Assembly (NCBI GenBank): GCA_041907145.1
Contig: JAYRHW010000290.1
Location: 1 to 25,847, forward strand
DNA: 25,847 bases
Reading direction: 5' to 3'
DNA from: JAFLCA01 sp041907145
Lineage (GTDB): Bacteria > Bdellovibrionota_C > UBA2361 > JAFLCA01
The notes under the pieces were generated by a model. The model had not been told where the DNA came from and did not search any database. It saw only the letters and a program-made list of their open reading frames with translations. Below are positions 6,704 through 15,080 of the stretch, piece by piece; within the stretch, counting starts at the first letter, position 1, and each line of letters opens with the position of its first letter. The position numbers and the translations under genes are program-made.

Positions 6704-8386
6704 ATGGCAGCAATCCCTCCCCCCGGCTACTTCCGTCTTTTCAATAGTTATCGCGCGCTACTAGAAGTCGTACTGCTGATCGCGGCTGCGTTTTTCTTTT
6801 GCTTCGCATGTGGGCAGCGCGGGATTTTTCCGCTCGACCAGTCGATTGTTTGGGACGGCGGTTACCGGATTCTAATCGGGCAACAGCCCTTCAGGGATTT
6901 TCTATTCCCGCACAGCTTGCTTTTGCTCTATATCCAGGCGCTCTGCTTCAAGCTCTTCGGTATCTCCTACTATAGCTATGTATTGCCGGCTGCGGTGATG
7001 AATGCGGTGGCAGTCGTGCTGTCAATACGTATCGTAGCCTTACTCTATCCGAGTGCCCGTATCCCCGCGCTGGTCGCTGGACTTCTCACCGGAATTTGGT
7101 TTCTGCCGTCCTTTGGCACTCCTTACGGAGAGCATGCTGCGTTTCTTTGTTCGCTCCTCGCGATGGATTTATTGCTTACTGCCCTATTGGGGGCAACCGA
7201 AGAAAGCCCAAGCGGTAATGGACGGCGGCTGTTTCTAGCAGGGATTTGCGCGGGGTTGGCTTTCTATTGCAAACAGAACATCGCGGTTTTCGTCTGGCCA
7301 TTCTTGCTTTTGAGCCCGGGAATCGCCTGGTTTCCAGACTCGCGGCGCTGCTTCGTATCTGTGCGCATCATCGTGGCTGGTATGCTCTGTGCACTCCTCA
7401 TTCCCGCGGTCGTTATTGCCGCTCAAGGAAATTGGCGCAGCTTTCTGTACTTCTACCTGCTCTTGCCGCTGGCAACGGCGACCAGAAGGATGGGCGGCGA
7501 GACGTCAGGCGTCTTGAGCCCGCAGAGCTGGGCGCTTTGGGCGGCAGTCGGTGTTGTAGTTGCTTCCGCTATCTTTTCCATTCGGCGCACCTTGCATGCG
7601 GGTTGGTTGCGCCTGTGGGACGCCAGAAGCCGGTACCTTCCTGATGCGCTCGCGACCTGGATTGCATTCTACATCCTGCTCCTTTCATACGTCGTGCGGC
7701 GCAGCATGCTCAACAATCCGACGATAGCTGATGTATACGTCGGATTACTCTTCGGATTGTCGCTGGCTCTAGTGGCCGGAAAAGTTCCACTGGGTCTGCG
7801 GTCAGGCTTCGCTCGATGCTTGATTGGCTTCGCCCTACTCACCGGGCTCTTTGGCGTGTATGTAGCCTTGGAGCGTAAGGTCCAAGAGTCAGTTGATGGA
7901 GCTTCCTTCGGTGAGTCGCTGCCGATTTCGGGACTAGAAGGTCTGCGTTGGGGGCATCCCACGAGGATCGGAGAGCCCGGCCAGGAGTCGGAAGTGACCG
8001 AGCAGGATCTGCGGGAAATCGTGAAGGTTCTGGCACATGACGGCCGAAATTTCTTCGTCTTTCCGGATTTTGGATTTCTCTACGCCTCCCTTGGCGTCCC
8101 TTCGCCTCAGCCTCTGCTGTTTTTCCACCGTGGCCTGACCTATCCGGAGGAGTACGACCGGGATATCGATAATTTGGTAGTTGATACGCTGATCGCTAAT
8201 CAGGTGGCCTTGGTAGTAATAGAAGAAAAGTCATTTTTCGGGACACAGAAACGCTTGAAAGACTTCCCCGTGCTCGAAGCGTTTATCCATTCAAACTTCA
8301 ATGAGGCAAAGAAAATCGGAATTTTTTCGGTGCTTACGCTCAAGACTATCGACGAGGTCCCGGAAGTCGAGGGCGAAGCGGAGTAG
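6704..8386 (+). CDS. Polytopic membrane protein, GT-C type glycosyltransferase (family 39-like)
   Basis: This 560-residue inner-membrane protein has about ten to twelve transmembrane segments up to residue 390 and a soluble C-terminus of about 170 residues. After the first helix it has FPLDQSIVWDGGYRILIGQQPFRDFLFPHS. This matches the FPxDxxxxxxGxxxLxGxxPYRDF pattern common in GT-C sugar transferases and predicts a periplasmic catalytic loop. It resembles the product of the 2211 gene in overall plan but not in close sequence, so the two are not recent duplicates. The ATG has TAAGG immediately upstream, and a TACAGT hexamer at 6672-6677 may be a -10 element. The substrate is unknown. Confidence 0.78.
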   Translation: MAAIPPPGYFRLFNSYRALLEVVLLIAAAFFFCFACGQRGIFPLDQSIVWDGGYRILIGQQPFRDFLFPHSLLLLYIQALCFKLFGISYYSYVLPAAVMNAVAVVLSIRIVALLYPSARIPALVAGLLTGIWFLPSFGTPYGEHAAFLCSLLAMDLLLTALLGATEESPSGNGRRLFLAGICAGLAFYCKQNIAVFVWPFLLLSPGIAWFPDSRRCFVSVRIIVAGMLCALLIPAVVIAAQGNWRSFLYFYLLLPLATATRRMGGETSGVLSPQSWALWAAVGVVVASAIFSIRRTLHAGWLRLWDARSRYLPDALATWIAFYILLLSYVVRRSMLNNPTIADVYVGLLFGLSLALVAGKVPLGLRSGFARCLIGFALLTGLFGVYVALERKVQESVDGASFGESLPISGLEGLRWGHPTRIGEPGQESEVTEQDLREIVKVLAHDGRNFFVFPDFGFLYASLGVPSPQPLLFFHRGLTYPEEYDRDIDNLVVDTLIANQVALVVIEEKSFFGTQKRLKDFPVLEAFIHSNFNEAKKIGIFSVLTLKTIDEVPEVEGEAE

Positions 8387-8395
8387 GGGGCGTAT

Positions 8396-8424
8396 TTGCT
8401 CAGGTCGCGCCTGTTTGCTACTGT
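8396..8424 (+). promoter_or_regulatory. Candidate leaderless promoter of the hydroxyacid dehydrogenase
   Basis: TTGCTC (8396-8401), a 17-bp spacer and TACTGT (8419-8424) stand only 6 bases before the GTG at 8431. No Shine-Dalgarno-like sequence precedes that GTG. The start point would fall at or next to the start codon. Confidence 0.45.
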
Positions 8425-8430
8425 GCCCCC

Positions 8431-9444
8431 GTGCGCCACAAGATTCTTATAACGAGCTCGAGCTTCCTCGATACCCCAGGGCAGCATCTTGACCTCCTTT
8501 CGAAGTCCCCCCTGGACGTCGTGAGCGAGAGAGGGCCGCTTTCGGCCGAAAAGGTGATCGCAGTCGTAAAGGCGCAAGGTCCCTTCGAGGGATTTATCTG
8601 CGGCGAAGATGAATTCAATTCCGAAGTTATCGAGACCATATCTCCGCAAGCCAGGGTCATCAGCAAATATGGCGTCGGCATCGATAAGATCGATCTGTCG
8701 TCAGCCGAGCGGCACGGTATAAAGGTGACGAATACCCCCGGAGTCAACCATACCACGGTCGCGGAGCTCACCTTCGGTCTGCTGCTTAGCCTCGTTCGCT
8801 CAATCCCCGAGCATAATTCGTACGTGCACGCAGCGCAGTGGAAGCGTCTCACTGGGGTCGAGCTGGCGGGGAAGACTCTGGGAGTTGTGGGCTTCGGTAG
8901 GGTCGGCCGGGAGGTGGCGATCCGAGCGATGGCTTTCGGAATGCAGGTGGTAGGCTACAATTCCTCCTGGTCGAAGGAGCACCGTTCGTTTGCTCATGAT
9001 GCCAACCAGGCTTTTACCGCACCTTTCTTTGGATTCAAGCGCGCGCCTTATCTTAGGCATGTCAAAGACATTGATACCCTGCTCAACGAGGCAGACTTTA
9101 TTTCCCTCCATATGAACCTGACCAAGGAGAATCGCGGGTTTCTCAATGCAGCTCGTTTGGCCAAGTGCAGGCGCGGCGTCTACATTATCAACGTCAGCCG
9201 AGCGGCGCTCGTGGATGAGCGGGCCGTGGTGGCTGGTCTGCGGGATGGACATATCGCTGGGTATGCCACTGATGTATTTGAACCCGCACCAGTTTCTCCT
9301 CTTAATCCGCTGCTGCGGCAGGAGCGGGTCGTGCTCACTCCCCACGTCGGTTCTCGTACCGTTGAATCCGTTGAACGTCAGGGACTGTTCGCATTACGTA
9401 ATCTTTTGGATGCCTTACGCACTCCACGACACGGATCGCTGTAG
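8431..9444 (+). CDS. D-isomer-specific 2-hydroxyacid dehydrogenase (phosphoglycerate dehydrogenase-like)
   Basis: This 337-residue NAD(P)-dependent enzyme interconverts a 2-keto acid and a D-2-hydroxy acid. The substrate domain ends with ISKYGVGIDKID and NTPGVNHTTVAELTFGLLL. The Rossmann motif is GFGRVG at 154-159. The catalytic triad is visible: R257 (NVSRAALVDE), E284 (DVFEPAP) and H305 (TPHVGSRT). There is no C-terminal ACT domain, so it is not a full-length serine-regulated SerA; a hydroxypyruvate, glyoxylate or related reductase is equally possible. A basic and aromatic insertion at about 181-208 follows the usual cofactor-specificity strand, which may alter NADH/NADPH choice. The GTG start has no ribosome binding site but sits just after a promoter-like sequence. 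It is followed by a long non-coding gap, so its link to the downstream sugar genes is uncertain. Confidence 0.88.
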   Translation: MRHKILITSSSFLDTPGQHLDLLSKSPLDVVSERGPLSAEKVIAVVKAQGPFEGFICGEDEFNSEVIETISPQARVISKYGVGIDKIDLSSAERHGIKVTNTPGVNHTTVAELTFGLLLSLVRSIPEHNSYVHAAQWKRLTGVELAGKTLGVVGFGRVGREVAIRAMAFGMQVVGYNSSWSKEHRSFAHDANQAFTAPFFGFKRAPYLRHVKDIDTLLNEADFISLHMNLTKENRGFLNAARLAKCRRGVYIINVSRAALVDERAVVAGLRDGHIAGYATDVFEPAPVSPLNPLLRQERVVLTPHVGSRTVESVERQGLFALRNLLDALRTPRHGSL

Positions 9445-9445
9445 G

Positions 9446-9469
9446 CTGCGTTTTCAGGCCAAAAAGCAG
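9446..9469 (+). terminator. Weak hairpin just after the dehydrogenase stop
   Basis: CTGC, one mismatch and TTTT pair with AAAA and GCAG around a 6-base loop, starting 2 bases after the stop codon. The following bases are A/T-rich but there is no true T tract, so terminator function is uncertain. Confidence 0.35.
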
Positions 9470-9840
9470 TCGAATTTATTTCGTAACCATGAGAAGTATG
9501 TTATGGTTCTGCTCGGCCAAGTTACGAACTAATGTTCTAATTTGACTACTTTATTTCAGTATCCTTGATTCGAAGTCAGTAGCCCGCTTTCCAGGGAATT
9601 CACTGCCGACTTTTGCGAGAGTTCTTTTCAGGCTGTTTGTGTTGGTTCCTTCTCCGGCAGGGCGCGATGTGCTCGCACCGGAAGGACTGTCACACGCGTC
9701 TGAATGGAATTCCTAGAAATTCTAAAGTTCATAGACTTGCGGTCTTAGCTTCTACTGAGCCAGGTGTTCTTCGCTGTTGTGCTCATACCTGCAGTCAGAA
9801 CTTTTGATGACATCGGCAATAATTTTACCTGAGAGTGAGA
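9470..9840 (+). other. Non-coding interval upstream of the SPS-like gene
   Basis: About 370 bases hold no convincing gene. The only open frame here (64 codons from a TTG) has no ribosome binding site and biased content. I find no strong hairpin and no clear promoter, although a promoter for the downstream gene should lie here. Two GGAATTC words (near 9595 and 9705) are the only repeat I noticed, and they are probably chance. Confidence 0.5.
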
Positions 9841-11940
9841 ATGGGGCCTTCAGATGGACTAGGGAACCAAGCCGGCAGCTTGAAGCCGGACCGGGCTGAC
9901 TACGAGACACAGGCCCGCGGCGCTTCCCCCGCTGCTGGAGATGCTTTTCCAGCACCCGAGTTGGACATCAGCGGTACGATCAGCCCTTTGCAGGGCCGCC
10001 CGTTTGATGAAGTTGGCGAGGGGATCCAAGTTACGCGAACGTCCGACCCGTTCAAAGGGGCGGCTATTCTCTTCGTTGCGGAAACTCAGGCTCACGAGCG
10101 GTATACACCCCCAGAGCAAGAACGAGTAGAGAGGCTTCGGGAATTACTGGGGCAGCATCGATATATTTCGGTCGAGCTTCAGGGGGAAGCCGGGCTCGAG
10201 ACCGTCCACATAGTTCGTCCGGAAAGTCATCCCGATCTCGTCACCGTCCACGTTACGACCGAGAAGACCATGCCCTCAGGGGCGCGATATTCCAGCTTAG
10301 AAGTCAGGGCTTACCTCTCGGCGCTAGACGGGAGGCCCGTCGATGGCTCCGAAGCTGAGGCTCCCAAACTAGATTTGTATCTCGAGCGAGTTGAGCAGCA
10401 CATGGAGAGCCGGGCGAAACGTCCGCTGATGGTCAACGTAAGTCCTCAGGGTTTTCATGAGCGCGATAAGCGTCTGGTCCTCGGCTTAACCGATACCGGC
10501 GGACAAGATAAGTTCATCGAGGATATGGCCCTGGTGTCGGCGCAGCTCGGCTTTCAGGTCATTAATGTGAATCGCGGCGGCCCCAAGCATCCGAAGCTTG
10601 GGGATGTTCGTGAGGGCATGCACTACGGTGCAGATGGAGTTGATCTGTTGTTTATCAGCGATGGCAACCCGAACTTCGTACGCAAGGAGGATATGTTCGA
10701 TGAGGTGCATGTCGATCGCAGCAGTGACTATTTAGAGACGCTGGAGGCAGCGGTCATCGAGAAGGGTCCGTGTTCCTTACTTGCCGGTTCGTTGCTGCTG
10801 CAGCTTCGCCGTGAAAATCATCCTGTTGCCCTCATCGGGCACTACGCCGACGGAGGAGAGACAATCCGATTGATGACGGGCATGATGGAGGCCGAAGGCA
10901 TTCCGGTTCCGCGAGTCGTGCACATTCCCCATTCTACGGGATTGCTAAAGAAGGCGCGCCTCGAGGCCGACGGAGAGCCAGTCGATGAAAAATTGCGAAT
11001 TCCGCATCGCGAACACACAGAGCGCTTGGTGTATAGCACCGCCAATGTGCTGCTTTCCACTTCCGCCGATATGACCGCCTCTATGGAGGATCAATACGGA
11101 GCCACCGTGCATGGAACCGTGCTTATCGGAGTACAAACGGACCGTTTCCATCCGCGTGAGGCCGGAGTCGAGCGAAACGATCCCCGCTACGATAGGATTT
11201 GGCAGGATCTCAGCGAGGCATCAGGCCGGCCGGTCGAGGAACTCCAGGCCGCTCAGTTGGTGCTTGAGTACAGCCGAACGGCTCCGGCAAAAGATAAGGC
11301 TACGACCATCCGCGCTTTCGCCGAGTCTTGCAAAAGTGCGGACCGCGAACGCATTCTGGTTATCAACGTCGCTGATCCGAAGGAATTGAAGAGTGATGAC
11401 GAGAAGGCGGATGCTGCCATGGCTCCTGAGCGCCATCACGCTGAGATGCTTCGCAATTTAGTGAAGGAACTTGGCGTCGAAAGAAATGTCGTCATGCGGC
11501 ATGCTTTCAAAAATTCCGATTGTGCCCAGCTCTGTCAGCTAGCTGATCTCTATATTTCATCTGCAATTCTTGAGCCTTGGGGAATGGCGGTTCAAGAGGC
11601 CGCCGCCTCCGGCCTCCCTATCGTGGCATCAACCGCTGTTGCGATAGCTGATGAGCTTCTGGTTGGGACGCAAAGGGAGACGATCGAAACTGATTCCGGG
11701 ACACTGATCCTGGGACCCGCTGCCATGATGTTTCCTCCCGGCAACCATAGAGTAGCGGCCGAGGCTCTCAATCGTCTGCTGAACGAAGAGGGAAAGGAAC
11801 TCAAGCAAACTCTAGCCAAGGGCGCCTACAACGCTGTCATCCCCGCTTGTACTTGGGAAGGGATTCTCAAACGCCTATGGACGGAGCATCTGGGCGTAGA
11901 ATTTAGGGATGGCAAGGTCATCGTGCCGCCCACGGTCTAA
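9841..11940 (+). CDS. Sucrose-phosphate-synthase-like glycosyltransferase (GT4) with N-terminal extension
   Basis: This enzyme of about 699 residues probably joins a sugar from a nucleotide donor to a sugar phosphate. Residues about 195-600 hold a GT-B fold with SPS-type motifs: LTDTGGQDKFIEDMA (TGGQ 219-222), GHYADGGE (333-340), IPHSTGLLKKARLE (364 onward), an STSADM segment near 406, the donor-site EYSRTAPAKDKATTIRAFA (R479, K484/K486), and the E-x7-E pair E578/E586 in EPWGMAVQEAAASGLPIVAST. The first 190 residues are not part of the usual catalytic core and I do not recognise them. I chose the ATG at 9841 because GAGAG lies 5 bases upstream; the GTG at 9835 would add two residues. A SPP-like phosphatase gene follows, as in sucrose or mannosylfructose synthesis. 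The exact donor and acceptor are unknown. Confidence 0.85.
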   Translation: MGPSDGLGNQAGSLKPDRADYETQARGASPAAGDAFPAPELDISGTISPLQGRPFDEVGEGIQVTRTSDPFKGAAILFVAETQAHERYTPPEQERVERLRELLGQHRYISVELQGEAGLETVHIVRPESHPDLVTVHVTTEKTMPSGARYSSLEVRAYLSALDGRPVDGSEAEAPKLDLYLERVEQHMESRAKRPLMVNVSPQGFHERDKRLVLGLTDTGGQDKFIEDMALVSAQLGFQVINVNRGGPKHPKLGDVREGMHYGADGVDLLFISDGNPNFVRKEDMFDEVHVDRSSDYLETLEAAVIEKGPCSLLAGSLLLQLRRENHPVALIGHYADGGETIRLMTGMMEAEGIPVPRVVHIPHSTGLLKKARLEADGEPVDEKLRIPHREHTERLVYSTANVLLSTSADMTASMEDQYGATVHGTVLIGVQTDRFHPREAGVERNDPRYDRIWQDLSEASGRPVEELQAAQLVLEYSRTAPAKDKATTIRAFAESCKSADRERILVINVADPKELKSDDEKADAAMAPERHHAEMLRNLVKELGVERNVVMRHAFKNSDCAQLCQLADLYISSAILEPWGMAVQEAAASGLPIVASTAVAIADELLVGTQRETIETDSGTLILGPAAMMFPPGNHRVAAEALNRLLNEEGKELKQTLAKGAYNAVIPACTWEGILKRLWTEHLGVEFRDGKVIVPPTV

Positions 11941-12035
11941 TTCCTCCTCGCTGCACTGCTCTTGAAACTCTTTTGTGTGATTGGTACAAGCCTTATCAGG
12001 CTTGGGTATGGATAGAGGTGAAATTCGGAGCTGCT

Positions 12036-12746
12036 ATGAGTGGTGAATCTCAGATTGAAGTTTTAGTCCATGGTGACATGGTTGGCGATAAGCCGCTCAT
12101 TGGTCCGACGCATACGTTGCGAGCTGCCACGCTCTACCCGCAGCTGAGAGCTCTCGGAAAAAAATCCGTGATCGCTATTTGCGGCCCTTCTGGCAGCGGT
12201 AAGTCCGAAATCGCCGCGCTTCTGGGCACGGCGTTCATTCGCGATGGACGTCCATCATACGTGCTGTCCTGTGATAACTATCCCTGGCGCCCGCCGCGCT
12301 CCAACGACGCGCACCGTGTTGCCTTGTTCGAGGCACAGGCAGACAAGGGATTAATTGATTACCTCGGGACCAATAATGAGATTGATTTTCCGAGAATCGC
12401 CAAGCTCGTGGCGGACTTCAAGGCTGGGGCGTCTGAGCTGCAGCTGCGGATTATGGACACCACGAATCACCATGTGCACGATGATAAGCGTCAGCTTGAT
12501 ACATCTAAGATCGATATTCTAGTGCTGGAGGGGACATGGTCAGGCACTATTCCCGGCACCGACGCCAAGGTCTTCCTCGAGACTAACTTCCAAGAGACCC
12601 TCGAGCACCGCCGCAAGCGCGCCCGCGACCCAATTACCCCCTTTGGTGAGAAGGTTCTGGGGATTGAGCAGAACAAGCTTGAGAAGATCAAAGAGACTTG
12701 CCACTACGTTATCGACGTCCAGGGCAAGCTTCGGAAGCAGCGTTAA
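12036..12746 (+). CDS. P-loop kinase of the uridine kinase/phosphoribulokinase type, substrate unknown
   Basis: This 236-residue protein has a Walker A motif GPSGSGKS at 50-57, a strand ending SCDNYPWRPP with D80 where uridine-kinase-like enzymes hold the acceptor-binding aspartate, a Walker-B-like LVLEGTW around E165, and an Arg-rich lid HRRKRARD at 191-198. These place it in the PRK/uridine kinase fold, which phosphorylates hydroxyls of nucleosides, ribulose-5-phosphate, pantothenate or glycerate. The first 40 residues and the middle region match no member I know. The ATG at 12036 has CGGAG 5 bases upstream, whereas the longer TTG frame from 11973 has none. It lies 95 bases after the SPS-like gene and 99 before the SPP-like gene, so a role in the same pathway is likely, but its step is unclear. 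Confidence 0.78.
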   Translation: MSGESQIEVLVHGDMVGDKPLIGPTHTLRAATLYPQLRALGKKSVIAICGPSGSGKSEIAALLGTAFIRDGRPSYVLSCDNYPWRPPRSNDAHRVALFEAQADKGLIDYLGTNNEIDFPRIAKLVADFKAGASELQLRIMDTTNHHVHDDKRQLDTSKIDILVLEGTWSGTIPGTDAKVFLETNFQETLEHRRKRARDPITPFGEKVLGIEQNKLEKIKETCHYVIDVQGKLRKQR

Positions 12747-12845
12747 AAGCTCTGAAGTTTCAGCTAGTTGCCCATGAACAGCGTTTGATTAGCTGGTTAT
12801 CCTATGAGATACTAGGCGGCGATGTAGGTGCCGCGGGGCGGAATT

Positions 12846-14096
12846 ATGAGCTTAGGAAACGATCCAGTTGAGTCTGGACAACGGCATAGCGGAGAAGTTC
12901 GAGCGGACGCTGATCACGCTCAGGATACTCCCAACCCGGCCGCAAGTGCGGTCTCCGGTTCACGCCCTACGAGCCGCGATGTTACGGCAATTTTCCCGGA
13001 ACTTGCCCTCTATCCGGATATTGTTTCTGCCCTGCATCGCGCCTATCAAAGTGAGGTACGTCATCTAGACTTAGTGCTCACGGATCTTGATAACACCTTT
13101 ATCCCCGGAGCTGGCCGGCCGCAGGCTGAGTTCGACCGCGGCATTGCCGATGCGCGTCGGCTGACGGAATTGCTCGATGTGCACAATGGGATACTCGTTT
13201 GTGTAACGGGGAGCAGTTGGGATGTCGATACTCCCACAACTCCGAGCGTTTCCAACCGCGTGGCCACGGGACATATCCCCGCGTTTCTCCATGCCATTGT
13301 GACCGACGGAGGCATGCGCGCCTATGGCAAAGGTGGTGGGAGTGAGTACAAACTTGACCCGTCCTATGAAGCATCAGTGGCCTCCCAAAAGGCCGACTTT
13401 CCTGCCGAGGGAACCTTCAAGGTAGCCGAATTCGTCCGCGATGTGGCGAATGACGAGTCAATAGCGGCTGAACTTGGACTCGCGCCAATTGATTTTGCCG
13501 CGATCGCTCAGGTCGATCCATCGAGTCCGCGCAGCCGTGTATTTTTTCAGCCCCATGTTCATCCGCGCGGAGTTGTCGAAGGACCGAAGGTATCGCTGTA
13601 CTTCTACGCCAATCAGCGCTTGGGAAGCGAGGAGCGGTTACATGAGCGCGATCTGATCGAAAAGCTCTTTCGCCGAGAACTTGGACATCATTTGCCCCTG
13701 ATCTGTTGCGAAGAGCGGGACTTTAATAATAAGTCGCGAGCGATGGGTCTGGAGTCGGCTACCCCGCTTAAGTTTTGTCTCGATATTACCCCTATCCACA
13801 AGGGCACTCCGGTTGCTTACTTTTCTAAGCTGATACAGAGAGCTTCGGAAGTACTCAATCACCAATACCCGGGCCGGCCCCTCGAGATTGCGACCTGGTA
13901 TTGCGGAGATGCGGCTAATGATCTGGTCGGGATGCGCCGAGGAGAGGTTGACAGTGTCGTGATGGTCGCTGGGTCAAGTGAGGAGCTCCTGCGCCATGCG
14001 AATCAACTCGCGAGCGCGGGCAAGCATGTGCACGTAGAACCTGACCAGCACTGCACCGGGGCAGGCAGCATTCTTAAAGCGCTGATGAAGCGTTAA
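12846..14096 (+). CDS. HAD-superfamily sugar phosphatase, sucrose-phosphate-phosphatase-like
   Basis: This 416-residue HAD phosphatase probably dephosphorylates the product of the SPS-like enzyme. The motifs are in order: LVLTDLDNTF with nucleophile D80 and acid/base D82, CVTGSS with T121, a lysine in DITPIHKGTPVAYF, and YCGDAANDLVGM with D355 and D359. The cap includes FFQPHVHPRGVVEGPKVSLYFYAN, comparable to the substrate-binding part of the SPP cap. The protein is longer than typical SPP (about 250 residues), with a polar N-terminal tail of about 65 residues and cap insertions. I took the ATG at 12846 (GGGGCGGA just upstream) over the GTG at 12828. SPS/SPP pairs often occur as neighbours or fusions, which supports the pairing. 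Confidence 0.82.
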   Translation: MSLGNDPVESGQRHSGEVRADADHAQDTPNPAASAVSGSRPTSRDVTAIFPELALYPDIVSALHRAYQSEVRHLDLVLTDLDNTFIPGAGRPQAEFDRGIADARRLTELLDVHNGILVCVTGSSWDVDTPTTPSVSNRVATGHIPAFLHAIVTDGGMRAYGKGGGSEYKLDPSYEASVASQKADFPAEGTFKVAEFVRDVANDESIAAELGLAPIDFAAIAQVDPSSPRSRVFFQPHVHPRGVVEGPKVSLYFYANQRLGSEERLHERDLIEKLFRRELGHHLPLICCEERDFNNKSRAMGLESATPLKFCLDITPIHKGTPVAYFSKLIQRASEVLNHQYPGRPLEIATWYCGDAANDLVGMRRGEVDSVVMVAGSSEELLRHANQLASAGKHVHVEPDQHCTGAGSILKALMKR

Positions 14097-14117
14097 TCCG
14101 CAGAACCGACGGTCCCC

Positions 14118-14147
14118 CTGACATTTCACTATTGTTTGGGTTACGCT
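14118..14147 (+). promoter_or_regulatory. Candidate promoter of the ROK kinase gene
   Basis: CTGACA (14118-14123), an 18-bp spacer and TACGCT (14142-14147) resemble the sodB and lgt promoters in spacing. Transcription would start near 14154, leaving a leader of about 28 bases. Confidence 0.4.
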
Positions 14148-14177
14148 GCCCGCAGCGCTAGCATTCACGGGGGCAGC
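14145..14177 (+). promoter_or_regulatory. Inverted repeat overlapping the ROK ribosome binding site
   Basis: GCTGCCC (14145-14151) and GGGCAGC (14171-14177) form a perfect 7-bp stem whose right arm overlaps the AGCAGG ribosome binding site at 14175-14180. A shorter competing hairpin, GCTG/CAGC, uses the left arm. If transcription starts upstream of 14145 the stem could limit translation. If it starts near 14154, as the promoter suggests, the stem would not form. Confidence 0.3.
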
Positions 14178-14181
14178 AGGC

Positions 14182-15078
14182 ATGAAAACCTTATGGGGAA
14201 TTGATTTGGGCGGAACCAAAATCGAGGGCGCGGTTCTTAATTCTGATAATCTTCTCGAACCCCTCTGTCGGCTCAGAATCGATACGGAAGCTACCCAGGG
14301 GTATCAGCATATCCTGTCGCAGATCAAGAAGCTCGTTGCGATGATGGAAGATGCAGTCAAATCCCGCCCGGCAGTTATCGGTTTCGGCACTCCGGGCGTA
14401 CTCGACCCTAAACTCAACTCCATGAAGAATTGCAATACTACCTGCCTCAATGGCCAGCCCTTGCGCACTGATTTGATTAAGGCCCTCGGCGCTGAGTGTC
14501 GGCTTTCGAATGACGCGAATTGCTTCGCCCTGTCTGAAGCTTTGATGGGCGCCGGTCAGGGAGTGTCATCGGCCTTTGGAGTAATAATGGGCACCGGCGT
14601 AGGCGGGGGAGTTGTCTTCAATAAGCAAGCAGTGAATGGTCTGCAAGGAATTGCGGGAGAATGGGGACATAATGTGCTCGATCCCAATGGACCGGAGTGC
14701 TACTGCGGCAAGCGTGGCTGCGTCGAGAGAATTATTTCGGGGCCTGCTACCGAGGAGTATTATAAGAATCGTTCTGGAAAGGCGCTTCGACTCAGGGACA
14801 TTGCATTGGCGAGCAAGTCGGGCAGCGATCCGATCGCCCGTGAAACAATCGAGCACCTTGCCCTCTGGTTCGGCAAGGCCATCAGCGTGGTCATTAATAT
14901 TCTTGATCCAGACATCGTGGTTCTAGGCGGGGGAGTAAGCAATATCGACGAGCTGTACACGTTAGGGATTGCCGAGGCGAAGAAGAATGTTTTCAACAAC
15001 CGCCTTGAAACGCCAATCGTGAAGAACAAGCTCGGCGATTCTGCCGGAGTGTTTGGGGCAGCTTTATTGGCGCAGTAA
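14182..15078 (+). CDS. ROK-family sugar kinase
   Basis: This 298-residue cytoplasmic kinase phosphorylates a hexose at the expense of ATP. It shows the N-terminal phosphate-binding DLGGTK (8-13), the catalytic aspartate D111 in SNDANCFALSEA, GTGVGGGVV at 137-145, and the ROK zinc site GEWGHNVLDPNGPECYCGKRGCVE with H163, C173, C175 and C180. E182 closes the ROK signature. The length is normal for glucokinases, fructokinases and N-acetylhexosamine kinases, which cannot be told apart here. No DNA-binding domain is present, so it is not a NagC/Mlc-type regulator. It lies 85 bases after the SPP-like gene. Its stop codon is 2 bases from the stop of the convergent phosphomannose isomerase. Confidence 0.93.
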   Translation: MKTLWGIDLGGTKIEGAVLNSDNLLEPLCRLRIDTEATQGYQHILSQIKKLVAMMEDAVKSRPAVIGFGTPGVLDPKLNSMKNCNTTCLNGQPLRTDLIKALGAECRLSNDANCFALSEALMGAGQGVSSAFGVIMGTGVGGGVVFNKQAVNGLQGIAGEWGHNVLDPNGPECYCGKRGCVERIISGPATEEYYKNRSGKALRLRDIALASKSGSDPIARETIEHLALWFGKAISVVINILDPDIVVLGGGVSNIDELYTLGIAEAKKNVFNNRLETPIVKNKLGDSAGVFGAALLAQ

Positions 15079-15080
15079 TG

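Noticed and set aside
8800..9345. 181-codon minus-strand ORF inside the dehydrogenase gene
   Set aside because: Antisense to catalytic motifs of the dehydrogenase; no ribosome binding site and no recognisable domain.
9613..9807. 64-codon ORF in the gap before the SPS-like gene
   Set aside because: It begins with TTG, has no ribosome binding site and has a Cys/Arg/His-rich composition unlike the neighbouring proteins.
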